Assembly: GCF_014649835.1 (NCBI RefSeq)
Contig: NZ_BMTU01000003.1
Span: 372,001 to 436,000 of the forward strand
DNA: 64,000 bases
Direction of reading: 5' to 3'
DNA from: Streptomyces pilosus
Lineage (GTDB): Bacteria; Actinomycetota; Actinomycetes; Streptomycetales; Streptomycetaceae
The translations under genes and the position numbers were made by a program. Positions 33,401-50,123 of this stretch are shown here, in pieces. The notes beneath the pieces are model-generated. The model saw nothing but the letters and a program-made list of their open reading frames with translations, searched no databases and was not told where the DNA came from. Numbering within the stretch: position 1 is the stretch's first letter; each line of letters opens with the position of its first letter.

Positions 33401-36400
33401 CGGCTACCACGGCCGGTACGCACTGACCTCGGAGCGGTTCGTCGCCGACCCCTACGGTCCGGCCGGTTCCCGGATGTACCGCACGGGTGACCTGGCCCGG
33501 TGGACCAAGGACGGGGAGCTGGAGTACCTGTCCCGGGTCGACGACCAGGTCAAGCTGCGCGGCTTCCGCATCGAGCTGGGCGAGATCGAAGCCGTCCTCT
33601 CCGCACACGCGCAGGTGGCGCAGGCCGCGGTGATCGTCCGTGAGGACCGTCCCGGCGACAAGCGCCTCGCGGCGTATGTCGTCGGCACCGCGGGTGCCCG
33701 GCCCCAGGCCGCCGAGTTGCGCGAACTGGCTGCCGCCCGGCTGCCCGGCTATATGGTCCCGTCCGCCTTCGTCACCCTCGACGCGATGCCGCTCACCCCG
33801 AACGGCAAGCTGAACCGGCGGGCGCTGCCCGCCCCGGACCACGGCCTCGACACCCCCGGCGGCCGCGCCCCGCGCTCCCCGCGCGAGGAGATCCTCTGCG
33901 GCCTCTTCGCCGAAGTGCTCGGCCTGGACACCGTCTCCATCGACGACGACTTCTTCCAACTCGGCGGGCATTCCCTGCTCGCCACCAAGCTGGTCAGCCG
34001 CGTCCGCAGCGTGCTGGACGCCGAACTCGCCGTCCGCCAGGTCTTCGAAGCGGCCACGGTCGCCGAACTCACCACCGTCCTCGACCAGTCCGCCGGAGCG
34101 CGCGGCCGGGTGGTGCGGGCGGACCGGCCGGCCCGGGTGCCGTTGTCGCACGCCCAGCAGCGGCTGTGGTTCCTCCAGCACCTGGAGGGCCCGAGCGACG
34201 CCTACAACATGCCGGTGTCGCTGACCCTGACCGGCCCGGTCGACGAGGAGGCGCTGCGGCTGGCGCTCGCGGACGTCGTCGCCCGGCACGAGAGCCTGCG
34301 GACCGTGTTCGCGGAGGACGCCGGCGGTGCCGCGTACCAGGTGGTGCTGGAGCCGGAGCAGGTGCGGGTGCCGCTGGTCGTGGAGCACGTCGACGACGAG
34401 GCGGCCGCCGACCGGATGATGCGGCGCGCGGCGGGCTACGTCTTCGACCTCGGTCGTGAGATCCCTCTGCGGGTGTCGCTGTTCCGGCTGCCCGCGGCGG
34501 CGGGACGCGACGGGCGGGACACCCCGGACACCCGGGCCGCGGACGGCGCGCAGGACCGCAGTGCGCTGCTGCTGCTCACCCACCACATCGCCGGTGACGC
34601 CTGGTCGCGCGGCATCCTGGTGCGCGACCTGACGGCCGCGTACACGGCGCGGACGGTGGGCGGCGCGGAGCCGGTGTGGGAGCCGCTGCCGGTGCAGTAC
34701 GCCGACTACAGCCTGTGGCAGCGCGACCTGCTGGGCTCGGACGACGACCCGGACAGCGAGATCTCCCGCCAGCTCGGCTACTGGAAGCGGACGCTGGCGG
34801 ACCTGCCGGAGGAACTGGCGCTGCCCTTCGACCGTCCGCGTCCGGCCACCGCCGGCTACGCGGGCGACCGGATCGACTTCTCCTTCCCCGACCACCTGCA
34901 CGAGCGGCTGACCGAGGTCGCCCGCGAGCACCGGGCCAGCGTGTTCATGGTGCTCCAGGCGGCGCTCGCGGGTCTGCTGTCCCGGCTGGGCGCGGGCAGC
35001 GACATCCCCCTCGGCACGCCGATCGCCGGCCGTACCGACGACGCCCTGGACGGTCTGGTCGGCTTCTTCGTCAACACCCTCGTCCTGCGCACCGACACGT
35101 CCGGCGACCCCACGTTCGCCGAGCTGATCGAGCGGGTGCGGATCGCGGACCTGGAGGCGTACGCGCACCAGGACCTGCCGTTCGAGCGGCTGGTGGAGGC
35201 GGTCAACCCGGAGCGTTCCCTCGCCCGGCACCCCCTCTTCCAGACCATGCTCAGCTTCGACAACGGCGCCCGTGACGCCGCCGCCCGGCCGGGCGCGGCC
35301 GGGGTGGAGCCGGGCGGTCCCGAGGGGCTCTCGGTCGCCGGGCGTCCGCTGGGCGCCCCGTCGGCGAAGTTCGACCTGTCCTTCGAGATCGTCGAGCACG
35401 GTGGTGCGGCGGCGGCCATGAGCTGCGCGCTGGACTACAGCACCGACCTGTTCGACCGTGCGACCGCGCAGGGCATCGCCGACCGTTTCGTGCGCGTCCT
35501 GTGCGCGCTCGCCGACGACCCGCGGGGCCGGGTCGGCGAGGTGGAGATCCTCGGTGCCGACGAGCGGCGGCTCCTGGCCGAGTGGAACGACACGGCCGTG
35601 GACCACCGGGACCGCACGCCGGTGCACGTGCTGTTCGCGGAGCGGGCGGCCGCGCGGCCGGACGCCGTCGCGCTGACCGGAGCCGGGGGCACGCTCACGT
35701 ACCGGGAGCTGGACGAGCGGGCCAACCGGCTCGCCCACCACCTCGTCGGCCGGGGTGTCGGTGCCGAGACGCGGGTGGCCGTCCTCCAGGAGCGTTCGGC
35801 GGAGCTGGTCGTGTCGACGCTGGCCGTGCTCAAGGCGGGCGGCGCGTACGTGCCGATCGACCCGCACCAGCCGGCGGCGCGCTCCGAGTTCATCCTGCGC
35901 GACACCGGCGCGGTGGCCCTGCTCACCGACCGGGCACCGGACGCCGTCGGCTTCGCCGTGGACGTGCCGGTGCTGCGGGTCGGGCCCGGGGGCGGGATCG
36001 ACCTGTCGGCGGAGCCCGCCGGCGACCCCGGCGTGGCCACCGACGCGGAGCAACTCGCCTACGTCATGTACACCTCGGGCTCGACGGGCCTGCCGAAGGG
36101 CGTCGGAAACACCCACCACAACGTGGTGCACCTCGCGGCGGACCGGTACTGGCACGGCGGCAACCACGAGCGCGTCCTGATGCACTCGCCGTACGCGTTC
36201 GACGCGTCCACCTTCGAGATGTGGACGCCGCTGCTGACCGGCGGCGCCGTCGTCGTCGCACCGGCCGGGCGGCTCGACGCCTCCGACCTGGCGACGGCGA
36301 TCGCGGAGGGCGGCGTGACCGGGCTCTTCGTCAGCGCCGGGCTGTTCCGGGTGCTGGCAGAGGAGCGGCCCGAGTGCTTCCGCGGGGTGCGGGAGATCTG

Positions 36401-38881
36401 GGCCGGCGGCGACGTGGTGTCGCCGGCGGCGGTGCGGCGCGTCCTGGAGGTCTGCCCCGGCACCGTCGTCGCCAACGAGTACGGGCCGACCGAGACCACG
36501 GTGTTCTCCTCCGTCAACCCGCTGCGCTCGCCGCGGGAGGTGCCCGAGGCGGTCGTGCCGATCGGCGGGCCGCTGTGGAACACCCGGCTGCACGTGCTCG
36601 ACACCCGGCTGCGGCCGGTGCCGGCGGGCGTCGCGGGCGAGCTGTACATCGGCGGCGCCGGTGTGGCCCGCGGCTACCTGGACCGGGCCGGGCTGACCGC
36701 GCAGCGGTTCGTGGCCGACCCGTTCACGGGCGGCGGCGAGCGGATGTACCGCACCGGTGACGTGGTGCGCCGGCTCCCCGACGGGCGGCTGGAGTTCCTC
36801 GGCCGGGTCGACGACCAGGTGAAGCTGCGCGGCTTCCGGATCGAGCCCGGCGAGATCGAGGCGGTGCTGACGGCGGGCGAGGAGGTCGCCCAGGCGGCGG
36901 TGATCGTGCGCGAGGACCGGCCGGGCGACAAGCGCCTGGTGGCGTACGTCGTCGAGGCCGCCGCCGCGGCCGTACCGGACGTGCTGCGCGAGCGGGTCGC
37001 GGCGGCACTGCCCGACTACATGGTGCCGTCGGCGGTGGTCGTCCTCGACGCGCTGCCGCTCACCCTGAACGGCAAGCTCGACCGCCGGGCGCTGCCCGCC
37101 CCCGACTACGGCGCGGACCGGGACGGCACCGGCCGCCGCGGGCCGCGCACCGAGCGGGAGAAGACGCTGTGCGCGCTCTTCGCCGACGTGCTCGGCCTGG
37201 ACGAGGCGGGCATCGACGACAGCTTCTTCGACCTCGGCGGCGACAGCATCATGTCGATCCAGCTGGTCAGCCGGGCCCGCCGGGCCGGCCTCGAACTGAC
37301 GGTGCGGGACGTCTTCGAGCACCGGACGGTGGCCGCGCTGGCCGACGTGGTCACGGAGACCGGTGCCGCCCCGGCCGAGGAGCCCGGCGCCGGGGTCGGC
37401 GAGGTGCCGCTGACGCCGATCATGCACTGGTTCCTGGAGCGCGGCGGCCCCGCCGACCAGTACAACCAGTCCCGGCTCGTGCAGGTCCCGGCGGGACTGC
37501 GGTACGAGCACCTGCGGACCGCGCTCGCCGCGCTGACCGACCACCACGACGCCCTGCGGGCCCGGCTCACCCCGGCGCCCGGGCGGATCCTGGAGATCCG
37601 GGAGCCCGGGTCGGTGGACGTCGACGGGCTGCTGCGCCGGGTGGACGCGGCCGGGCTCGGCGAGGAGGCGCAGCGGGACCTGGTGGCCCGCGAGACCCGG
37701 GCCGCCCGCGAGCGGCTCGACCTGGCGTCCGGCGGTGTCGTCCAGGCCGTCTGGTTCGACCGGGGCCGCGACCTGCCCGGACTGCTGCTGCTGCTCGTCC
37801 ACCACCTGGTCGTCGACGGGGTGTCCTGGCGGATCCTCGTGCCCGACCTGGCGGAGGCGTACCGGGCGGTGAGCGGCGGGCGCGCCGCGGGACTCCAGCC
37901 GGTCGGCACCTCGCTGCGGCGCTGGTCGCAGCGGCTGGCCGAGGAGGCCGCACGGCCCGCCCGGGCGGCCGAGGCCGGCTGGTGGCAGCGGGTGCTGCGG
38001 CCCGGCGACCCGCGCATCGGGCGGCGTGCCCTCGATCCGGCGCGGGACACCTACGCGACGGCCGAGCACCTCACCCTGACCCTGCCGGTCGAGGTGACCG
38101 AACAGGTGCTGACCCGGGTGCCCGCGGCGTTCCGGGCGGAGGTCAACGACGTGCTGCTGACCGCGTTCGCGCTGGCCTGGGCGCGGTGGCGGGGCAGCGC
38201 GTCCGGGACGGCGCTGATCGACCTGGAGGGACACGGGCGCGAGGAGGAGACCGTCGGCGGGGCGGACCTGTCCCGCACCGTCGGCTGGTTCACCAGCCTG
38301 TACCCGGTGCGCCTGGACCCGGCGACCGCCGACCTGGCCGGCGCGTTCGCGGGCGGCCCCGCCGCCGGCGCGGCCCTGAAGGAGGTCAAGGAGCAGCTGC
38401 GGGCGGTGCCCGACAAGGGCATGGGATACGGCCTGGTGCGGCACCTCAACCCGGACACGTCCCCCGGTTTCGCCGGGCTGCCGCAACCGCAGGTGGCCTT
38501 CAACTACCTGGGCCGCTTCACCACCGCCGGCACCCGGGACGCGGGCAGCGTCACCGTCCCGGACTGGACCGTGCTGTCCACCGCGGCCGGCGTCGGCGGC
38601 ACCGACCCCAGGGTGCCGCTCGCCCACCCACTGGAGCTGAACGCCCGCACCAACGACGGGCCCGCCGGGCCCGAACTGGCCGCCACCTGGACCTGGGCGG
38701 GCGACGTCCTCGACCGGGAGGCGGTGCGGGAGCTGGCCGACCTGTGGTTCCAGGCCCTGCGGGCGCTGACCGAGCACGCCGAACGACCCGACGCGGGCGG
38801 ACTGACCGTCTCCGACGTGTCCCTGAGCCTGCTGAGCCAGGACGAGATCGAGTTGCTGGAAGACGAGTGGAGGACCGAGTG

Positions 38882-38882
<1 letters not shown>
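18420..38882 (+). CDS. NRPS 2: six modules, (Me)Asp4-Asp5-Gly6-Asp7-Gly8-D-X9
   Basis: A 6820-residue synthetase: six C-A-T modules with a terminal epimerase. Adenylation pockets in order: A4 DLTKMGVVNK (Asp-like, variant; candidate 3-methyl-Asp), A5 DLTKVGAVNK (Asp), A6 DILQLGLIWK (Gly), A7 DLTKVGAVNK (Asp), A8 DILQLGLIWK (Gly), A9 DAFFWGEVFK (valine-like frame with Glu at 322; candidate 2,3-diaminobutyrate). Approximate adenylation positions: 467-945, 1524-1978, 2559-3038, 3612-4068, 4656-5127, 5737-6217. The epimerase is at 6327-6794. The first C domain (HHLLMDG) follows the epimerase of NRPS 1, so it should be D-accepting. The five internal C domains carry HHxxxDA instead of HHxxxDG. Asp5-Gly6-Asp7-Gly8 is the calcium-binding motif of this antibiotic class. 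Confidence 0.95.
22873..24380 (+). repeat. Asp adenylation cassette, copy 2 of 3
   Basis: Module 5 copy of the cassette. The main differences from the others are in a short hypervariable stretch around 23265-23350, between motifs A2 and A3. Confidence 0.85.
26011..27567 (+). repeat. Gly adenylation cassette, copy 1 of 2
   Basis: The module 6 adenylation region is nearly identical to module 8 from TCCTCGACGAGGTGG onward. Differences cluster near 26380-26520 and 26760-26795. Confidence 0.85.
29143..30655 (+). repeat. Asp adenylation cassette, copy 3 of 3
   Basis: Module 7 copy. The variable segment near 29540-29630 matches copy 1 more than copy 2. Upstream of it, 28612-28910 also nearly repeats 22330-22620 in the condensation domain. 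Confidence 0.85.
32299..33838 (+). repeat. Gly adenylation cassette, copy 2 of 2
   Basis: Module 8 copy of the Gly cassette. Like the Asp cassettes it is richer in G-ending codons than its flanks. Confidence 0.85.
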
Positions 38883-46051
<7,169 letters not shown>

Positions 46052-46106
46052 CCCCGTCGGAGTGACGGACCGCGAGAAATGCAATTCTTCGAAAAGGAGC
46101 GATCGC

Positions 46107-46334
46107 ATGAGCACCAACCCGTTCGAGGACCCCGAGGGCAGCTACCTCGTCCTGGTCAACGACGAGGGCCAGCACTCCCTGTGGCCGGCGTTCGCCGAGG
46201 TGCCTGACGGCTGGCGCACCGCCCTGGAGGCGACCACCCGCGAGGCCGCGCTCGAGTACGTCAACGCCCACTGGACCGACATGCGCCCGGCCTCCCTGGT
46301 CCGGGCGATGGAAGGCGCCGACGCCGCCGCCTGA
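46107..46334 (+). CDS. mbtH: MbtH-like protein
   Basis: A 75-residue MbtH family protein: [24 protein letters not shown] at the N terminus, VPDGW in the middle and the conserved WTDMRP near the end. These small proteins bind adenylation domains and are needed for their folding or activity. It starts at the ATG at 46107 after AAAGGAG, 55 bp downstream of the last NRPS, and probably serves several adenylation domains of this cluster. Confidence 0.95.
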   Translation: MSTNPFEDPEGSYLVLVNDEGQHSLWPAFAEVPDGWRTALEATTREAALEYVNAHWTDMRPASLVRAMEGADAAA

Positions 46335-46341
46335 CCCCACC

Positions 46342-46388
46342 CGTGTGGCCCGCCCGAGCGCATCCGCGCGCCCGGCGCGGGCCACACG
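46342..46388 (+). terminator. Hairpin downstream of mbtH
   Basis: A perfect 12-bp inverted repeat (CGTGTGGCCCGC at 46342-46353, GCGGGCCACACG at 46377-46388) with a GC-rich 23-nt loop, starting 7 bp after the mbtH stop. There is no U-run, which is normal for streptomycete terminators. It probably ends, or weakens, the NRPS operon before the hydrolase gene. Confidence 0.6.
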
Positions 46389-46390
46389 TC

Positions 46391-46471
46391 TGTCCGCGCC
46401 CGTCCGTGCGCGTACACCCTTCCGTCCGCGTACGCATTCCGTCCGCGCACGCCGTTTCCGTCCGCACTCCG
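46391..46471 (+). repeat. Degenerate short tandem repeats upstream of the hydrolase gene
   Basis: Four to five imperfect copies of a 16-18 bp unit around CCGTCCGCGTACGC lie between the mbtH hairpin and the hydrolase start. They may be protein-binding repeats in the hydrolase promoter or just slippage; no function can be read from sequence. Confidence 0.5.
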
Positions 46472-46490
46472 AACCGAGGGGGAATTCACG

Positions 46491-47303
46491 ATGCCGGTCG
46501 TTCCGGTCAATGGCATACGCCTGAACTACGAGGAAACCGGAGACGGTGAAACGGTGGTGATGATCCAGGGAACCGGCGGCGGCCGCACCGTGTGGCAGCT
46601 GCATCAGGTGCCCGCGCTCACCGCCGCCGGATTCCGTGTGGTCACGTTCGACAACCGGGGAATCCCGCCCACGTCCGAATGCGCCGAGGGCTTCACCCTC
46701 CAGGACATGGTCGGTGACGTCGCCGGACTGATCGAACGCCTCGGGCGGGGACCCGTCCGGGTCGTCGGCACCTCGATGGGCGCCTTCGTCGCCCAGGAAC
46801 TCGCCCTCGCCCGGCCCGACCTGGTGCGCCAGGCCGTCCTCATGGCCACCCGCGGCCGTACGGACGCCCTGCGTGCCGCCCTCACCCGGGCGGAGACCGA
46901 GCTGCACGACTCCGGCACGGTGCTGCCGCCCCGCTACGCGGCGGTGCTGCGCGCCCTGAAGTCGCTGTCGCCGAGGACCCTCGACGACGACGCGGCCGTG
47001 GCCGACTGGCTCGACCTGTTCGAGCTGGCCCCGCCCGCGGGCCCGGGGCAGCGGGCGCAGATGGAGGTGAGCAGGCTGGAGGACCGGCTCGCCGCCTACC
47101 GCGGCATCCGCGTGCCCTGCCTGGTCATCGCCTTCGCCGACGACCTGGTCACCCCGCCGCACCTGGGCCGGGAGGTCGCGGACGCGATCCCGGGCGCCGC
47201 CTTCGAGCTGATCGGGGGCTGCGGCCACTACGGGTACCTGGAGGACCCCGCCGCGGTGAACAAGGCCCTGGTCGGGTTCCTGACGGGCCCGGCCGCCGGC
47301 TGA
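46491..47303 (+). CDS. Alpha/beta hydrolase
   Basis: A 270-residue alpha/beta-hydrolase. Nucleophile elbow GTSMG (serine near residue 99), acid in AFADDLVTPPH, histidine in GCGHYGYLE. The oxyanion region is IQGTGGGRTVW. It resembles small-molecule esterases more than type II thioesterases, because the cap region lacks the usual TEII pattern. It follows the NRPS operon after a hairpin and short repeats. Hydrolytic editing, deacylation or resistance are all possible; its substrate is unknown. Confidence 0.8.
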   Translation: MPVVPVNGIRLNYEETGDGETVVMIQGTGGGRTVWQLHQVPALTAAGFRVVTFDNRGIPPTSECAEGFTLQDMVGDVAGLIERLGRGPVRVVGTSMGAFVAQELALARPDLVRQAVLMATRGRTDALRAALTRAETELHDSGTVLPPRYAAVLRALKSLSPRTLDDDAAVADWLDLFELAPPAGPGQRAQMEVSRLEDRLAAYRGIRVPCLVIAFADDLVTPPHLGREVADAIPGAAFELIGGCGHYGYLEDPAAVNKALVGFLTGPAAG

Positions 47304-47308
47304 CCGGG

Positions 47309-47408
47309 GGCCGCGCGGAGAAGCGGCGGAAGGCCGCGCGGGAGAAGCGGCACAAAAGGGAGGAGGGAGGGCGCCCGCCGGGGGATGTACGGGCTGCCCT
47401 CCCTCCTC
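47309..47408. terminator. Bidirectional terminator between hydrolase and mmpL
   Basis: A perfect 13-bp inverted repeat (GAGGAGGGAGGGC at 47360-47372, GCCCTCCCTCCTC at 47396-47408) lies between the convergent hydrolase and MmpL genes. Just before it are two near-identical direct copies of GGCCGCGCGGAGAAGCGGC (47309-47327 and 47332-47351). Confidence 0.75.
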
Positions 47409-47432
47409 GTCGGAGGGACCTGCTTCCTGCCG

Positions 47433-49868
47433 CTACTGCCAGGAGTCAGGTCGGTGGTCGCGGTGCTGCGGCCGGTGCGGCTGCTGCTGGGGCGGGGTGC
47501 CGAAGGGGGCGAAACCCTGCTGCCCGGAGTGGTCCTGCCGGTCCGCGTACGGCTGCCGGCCGGAGTAGGGCTGCTGGTCCGCGTACGGCTGCTGGTCCGC
47601 GTAGGACTGCGGGCCGGCGTACGGCTGCTGGTCCGCGTACGGCTGCTGGTGCTGCGCTCCCGCGTAGTGCGGCTGGGCGGCCGGGACCGTGCGCAGCCGG
47701 CGGGTGTCGTCGGAGCCCGTGGCGTGCTGGCCGCCGCGGCCCGCCGAGCGGTCGCCCGGCCACCAGTTCCACTTGCCCAGCGCGGTCATCAGGGCCGGCA
47801 GGACGAAGACGCGGATCACCACGGCGTCCAGCAGGATCGCCGCCGCCAGGCCCACGCCGAGCTGCTTGAACTCGACCATGCTCAGCGTGCCGAAGATCGA
47901 GAAGACGCCGACCATGACGATCGCCGCGCTGGTGACGACCCCGGCGGAGCGGGTGATGCCCTCGCGGACGGCGTCCTTGACGCTCGCGCCGTTCTGGGCG
48001 GCCTCGCGGATCCGGCTCACGACGAACACGTGGTAGTCCATCGAGAGGCCGAACAGCACCACGAAGAGGAACAGCGGCAGCCAGGAGACGACCGCCCCGG
48101 AGCTGTGGAAGTCCAGCAGCCCCTCGGCCCAGGTGTGCTGGAAGACCGCGACGAGGACACCGAAGGAGGCGGCCGCCGACAGCAGGTTGAGCAGGATCGC
48201 GGAGAGCGCCACGGCCAGGGACCGGAAGATGAGGACCATGGTGACGAAGGTCAGCAGCAGGACGAAGCCCACCACCCACGGCATCCGGTCCTCCAGGTGG
48301 CCGGTGAAGTCGACGCCCTGGGCGACCTTGCCCCCGACCGCGCTCTCGGCTCCCGGCACGCCCTCCATCGCCTGGGGCACCCAGTCCCGCAGCAGTTCGA
48401 GGGAGTCACGGGCGCCGTCGCTCTTCGGCGAGTGCGGCGTGCCGACCTGGACGGTGTGCACCCGCTTGTCCTCCGACACGCGGACCGTGGGCTTCTGGTC
48501 GTGGGCGAACAGGTCGTCCTGCGCGGTGCGCTCCAGCAGCCCGCCGAGGGCTGCCTCCACGTCGGCGGCCCGGTCGGCGGGGGCGCGGACGGCCACCTGG
48601 TGCACGGTGCCCTTGCTGGGGAAGGCCCCGGTGAGCCGGTCCATCGCCTGGACGACCGGGATGTCCCGGGACAGGTCGTCGGAGCCGGGCTGCTTCAGCT
48701 TCATGTCGAGCGCCGGCAGGGCGAGCAGCAGCAGGGCGCCGACGGACACCACGAGCGTGAGCACCGGCCGCACCAGGGCGGGCCGCAGCAGCACCGGCCA
48801 CAGCTTCGAGTCGCCCGAGCGCATGGTCAGCCGCCACAGGAGGGGCACCCGCGGCCGGTCGACCCAGCGGCCCAGCTTCGCGAGGAGCGCGGGCAGCACG
48901 GTCAGGGAGGCGAGGACGGCGACGGCGACCACGATGATCGATCCGGTGGCCAGCGAGGCGAAGGTGGCCTCGTCCGCGAGGTAGAGACCGGCCATCGACA
49001 CGATGACCGTGGTGCCGGACACCACCACGGTGTGCCCGGAGGTCTTCGCGGCGATCTCGATGGCGTCGATGTGGGGGACGCCCTTCTGGCGTTCCTCCCG
49101 TTCCCGTTTCAGGTAGAAGAGGGAGTAGTCCACGCCGACAGCCATGCCCATGAGCAGGATGATGTTGCTGACGGCGCTGGTCTCGGGCAGGACGTGCGAG
49201 GCGAGGGTCGACAGTCCGATCGCGGCGGCGACGCAGGAGAGGGCGAGCACCACGGGGACGCCGGCGGCGATGACGGCGCCGAAGACCACCAGCAGGATCA
49301 GCAGGGTCAGCGGGAGGCTGATCAGCTCGGCCTTCACGAAGTCCTCGCCCAGGGTCTCGCCCAGCCCCTTGGCGGTCGAGCCCGTGCCCACCTCGTCGAT
49401 CCGCAGCCCCTCGTGGGCCTTCTCGGTCGCCTCGCTGACGTCGAGCAGCGGCTGGACCCGCTGGTCGGCGTTCTCCGTGTCGCCCTTCATGGTCACCGCG
49501 ACCAGGAGCGCCTTGCCGTCGGGGGAGGGCACGGCGGTGGCGACGCTCTCCACCTCGGGCAGCGCCTTCATCCGCCGCGAGAGGTCCGCGGCCGCCTCCC
49601 GGGCCACCCCGGCGTCGAACGTGCGGCCGTCCGCGGCCGTGATCAGCACGTTCTCCTCGGGCTTCTCGGGGAAGTCGCCCGCGGCGGTGATGCGGCCCGC
49701 CCGGCCGGACTCGCCGACCCCGGACTCCTCGTCACTGATCTTGTTGGTGCCGGCGGCCCCGCCCAGGAAGAGACACAGGGCGACGAAGACCACCCACAGC
49801 CCGATGGCGGACCACGGGTGCGTGGCGCTCCATCGCGCGATCCGTACCGTTGCCGGTTTCTTTCGCAC
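47433..49868 (-). CDS. MmpL/RND-family membrane transporter
   Basis: An 811-residue protein with the two-fold MmpL architecture: a first transmembrane helix near residues 20-40, an extracytoplasmic domain, five helices (about 185-340 including GMAVGVDYSLFYLKRERE), a second extracytoplasmic domain and a second helical set with LFGLSMDYHVFVVSRIRE. The VDYSLF / MDYHVF pairs carry the proton-relay Asp-Tyr of the family. The last 80 residues are a Gln/Pro/Tyr-rich cytoplasmic tail with repeats of QPYADQ. The start is a GTG after GGAAGGAAG. It may export the lipopeptide or a cell-envelope lipid. A degenerate copy of the palindrome found before the DedA/two-component operon lies about 104 bp upstream. 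Confidence 0.9.
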   Translation of the reverse strand: MRKKPATVRIARWSATHPWSAIGLWVVFVALCLFLGGAAGTNKISDEESGVGESGRAGRITAAGDFPEKPEENVLITAADGRTFDAGVAREAAADLSRRMKALPEVESVATAVPSPDGKALLVAVTMKGDTENADQRVQPLLDVSEATEKAHEGLRIDEVGTGSTAKGLGETLGEDFVKAELISLPLTLLILLVVFGAVIAAGVPVVLALSCVAAAIGLSTLASHVLPETSAVSNIILLMGMAVGVDYSLFYLKREREERQKGVPHIDAIEIAAKTSGHTVVVSGTTVIVSMAGLYLADEATFASLATGSIIVVAVAVLASLTVLPALLAKLGRWVDRPRVPLLWRLTMRSGDSKLWPVLLRPALVRPVLTLVVSVGALLLLALPALDMKLKQPGSDDLSRDIPVVQAMDRLTGAFPSKGTVHQVAVRAPADRAADVEAALGGLLERTAQDDLFAHDQKPTVRVSEDKRVHTVQVGTPHSPKSDGARDSLELLRDWVPQAMEGVPGAESAVGGKVAQGVDFTGHLEDRMPWVVGFVLLLTFVTMVLIFRSLAVALSAILLNLLSAAASFGVLVAVFQHTWAEGLLDFHSSGAVVSWLPLFLFVVLFGLSMDYHVFVVSRIREAAQNGASVKDAVREGITRSAGVVTSAAIVMVGVFSIFGTLSMVEFKQLGVGLAAAILLDAVVIRVFVLPALMTALGKWNWWPGDRSAGRGGQHATGSDDTRRLRTVPAAQPHYAGAQHQQPYADQQPYAGPQSYADQQPYADQQPYSGRQPYADRQDHSGQQGFAPFGTPPQQQPHRPQHRDHRPDSWQ
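47530..47665 (-). repeat. Tandem repeats coding the MmpL tail
   Basis: An approximately 18-24 bp unit built on CTGCTGGTCCGCGTACGG recurs about six times on the plus strand. It encodes the QPYADQ-type repeats of the MmpL C terminus on the minus strand. Confidence 0.7.
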
Positions 49869-50123
49869 CTTCTGCTTCCTTCCGTTGCTGCGGGCACTGC
49901 CCCGTGCCGCGTGGCGACAGGGGAAACGCTAGGGACTCGGGCGCGTCCGGAACACGAGGTAAACCGTCCGGGGACCCTGCGGTTTCCCGTAATGTCACCG
50001 GTTGAAATCTTGACCGCGGAGAATTCGCGTGACTATCTTCGATTTCGGCTCTGCATTTCGGCCTGCACCGATCGGAAAGTCGGCAGGAAATTGTCATTCT
50101 CTGGCATTGCCAAAGGGGCTTTA
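49869..50123. promoter_or_regulatory. Divergent promoter region of mmpL and lysine cyclodeaminase
   Basis: 255 bp, clearly less GC-rich than its neighbours from about 49985 to 50120. It contains GGACCCTGCGG (49972-49982), identical to one arm of the 54024-54049 palindrome. After the same 4-nt gap comes a degenerate right arm, CCGTAATGTCA (49987-49997), with 7 of 11 bases matching the perfect palindrome. A CTAG-containing stretch lies 40 bp to the left, nearer mmpL. Confidence 0.6.

Noticed and set aside
46491..47303. Type II thioesterase for NRPS editing
   Set aside because: The GTSMG elbow and cap pattern look like a general esterase/hydrolase rather than the GHSMG-type editing thioesterase. 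Kept as a plain alpha/beta hydrolase.
47385..50123. Plus-strand open frame that runs from 47385 into the lysine cyclodeaminase
   Set aside because: The part before 50124 is antisense to mmpL. A ribosome site and homology begin at the ATG at 50124.
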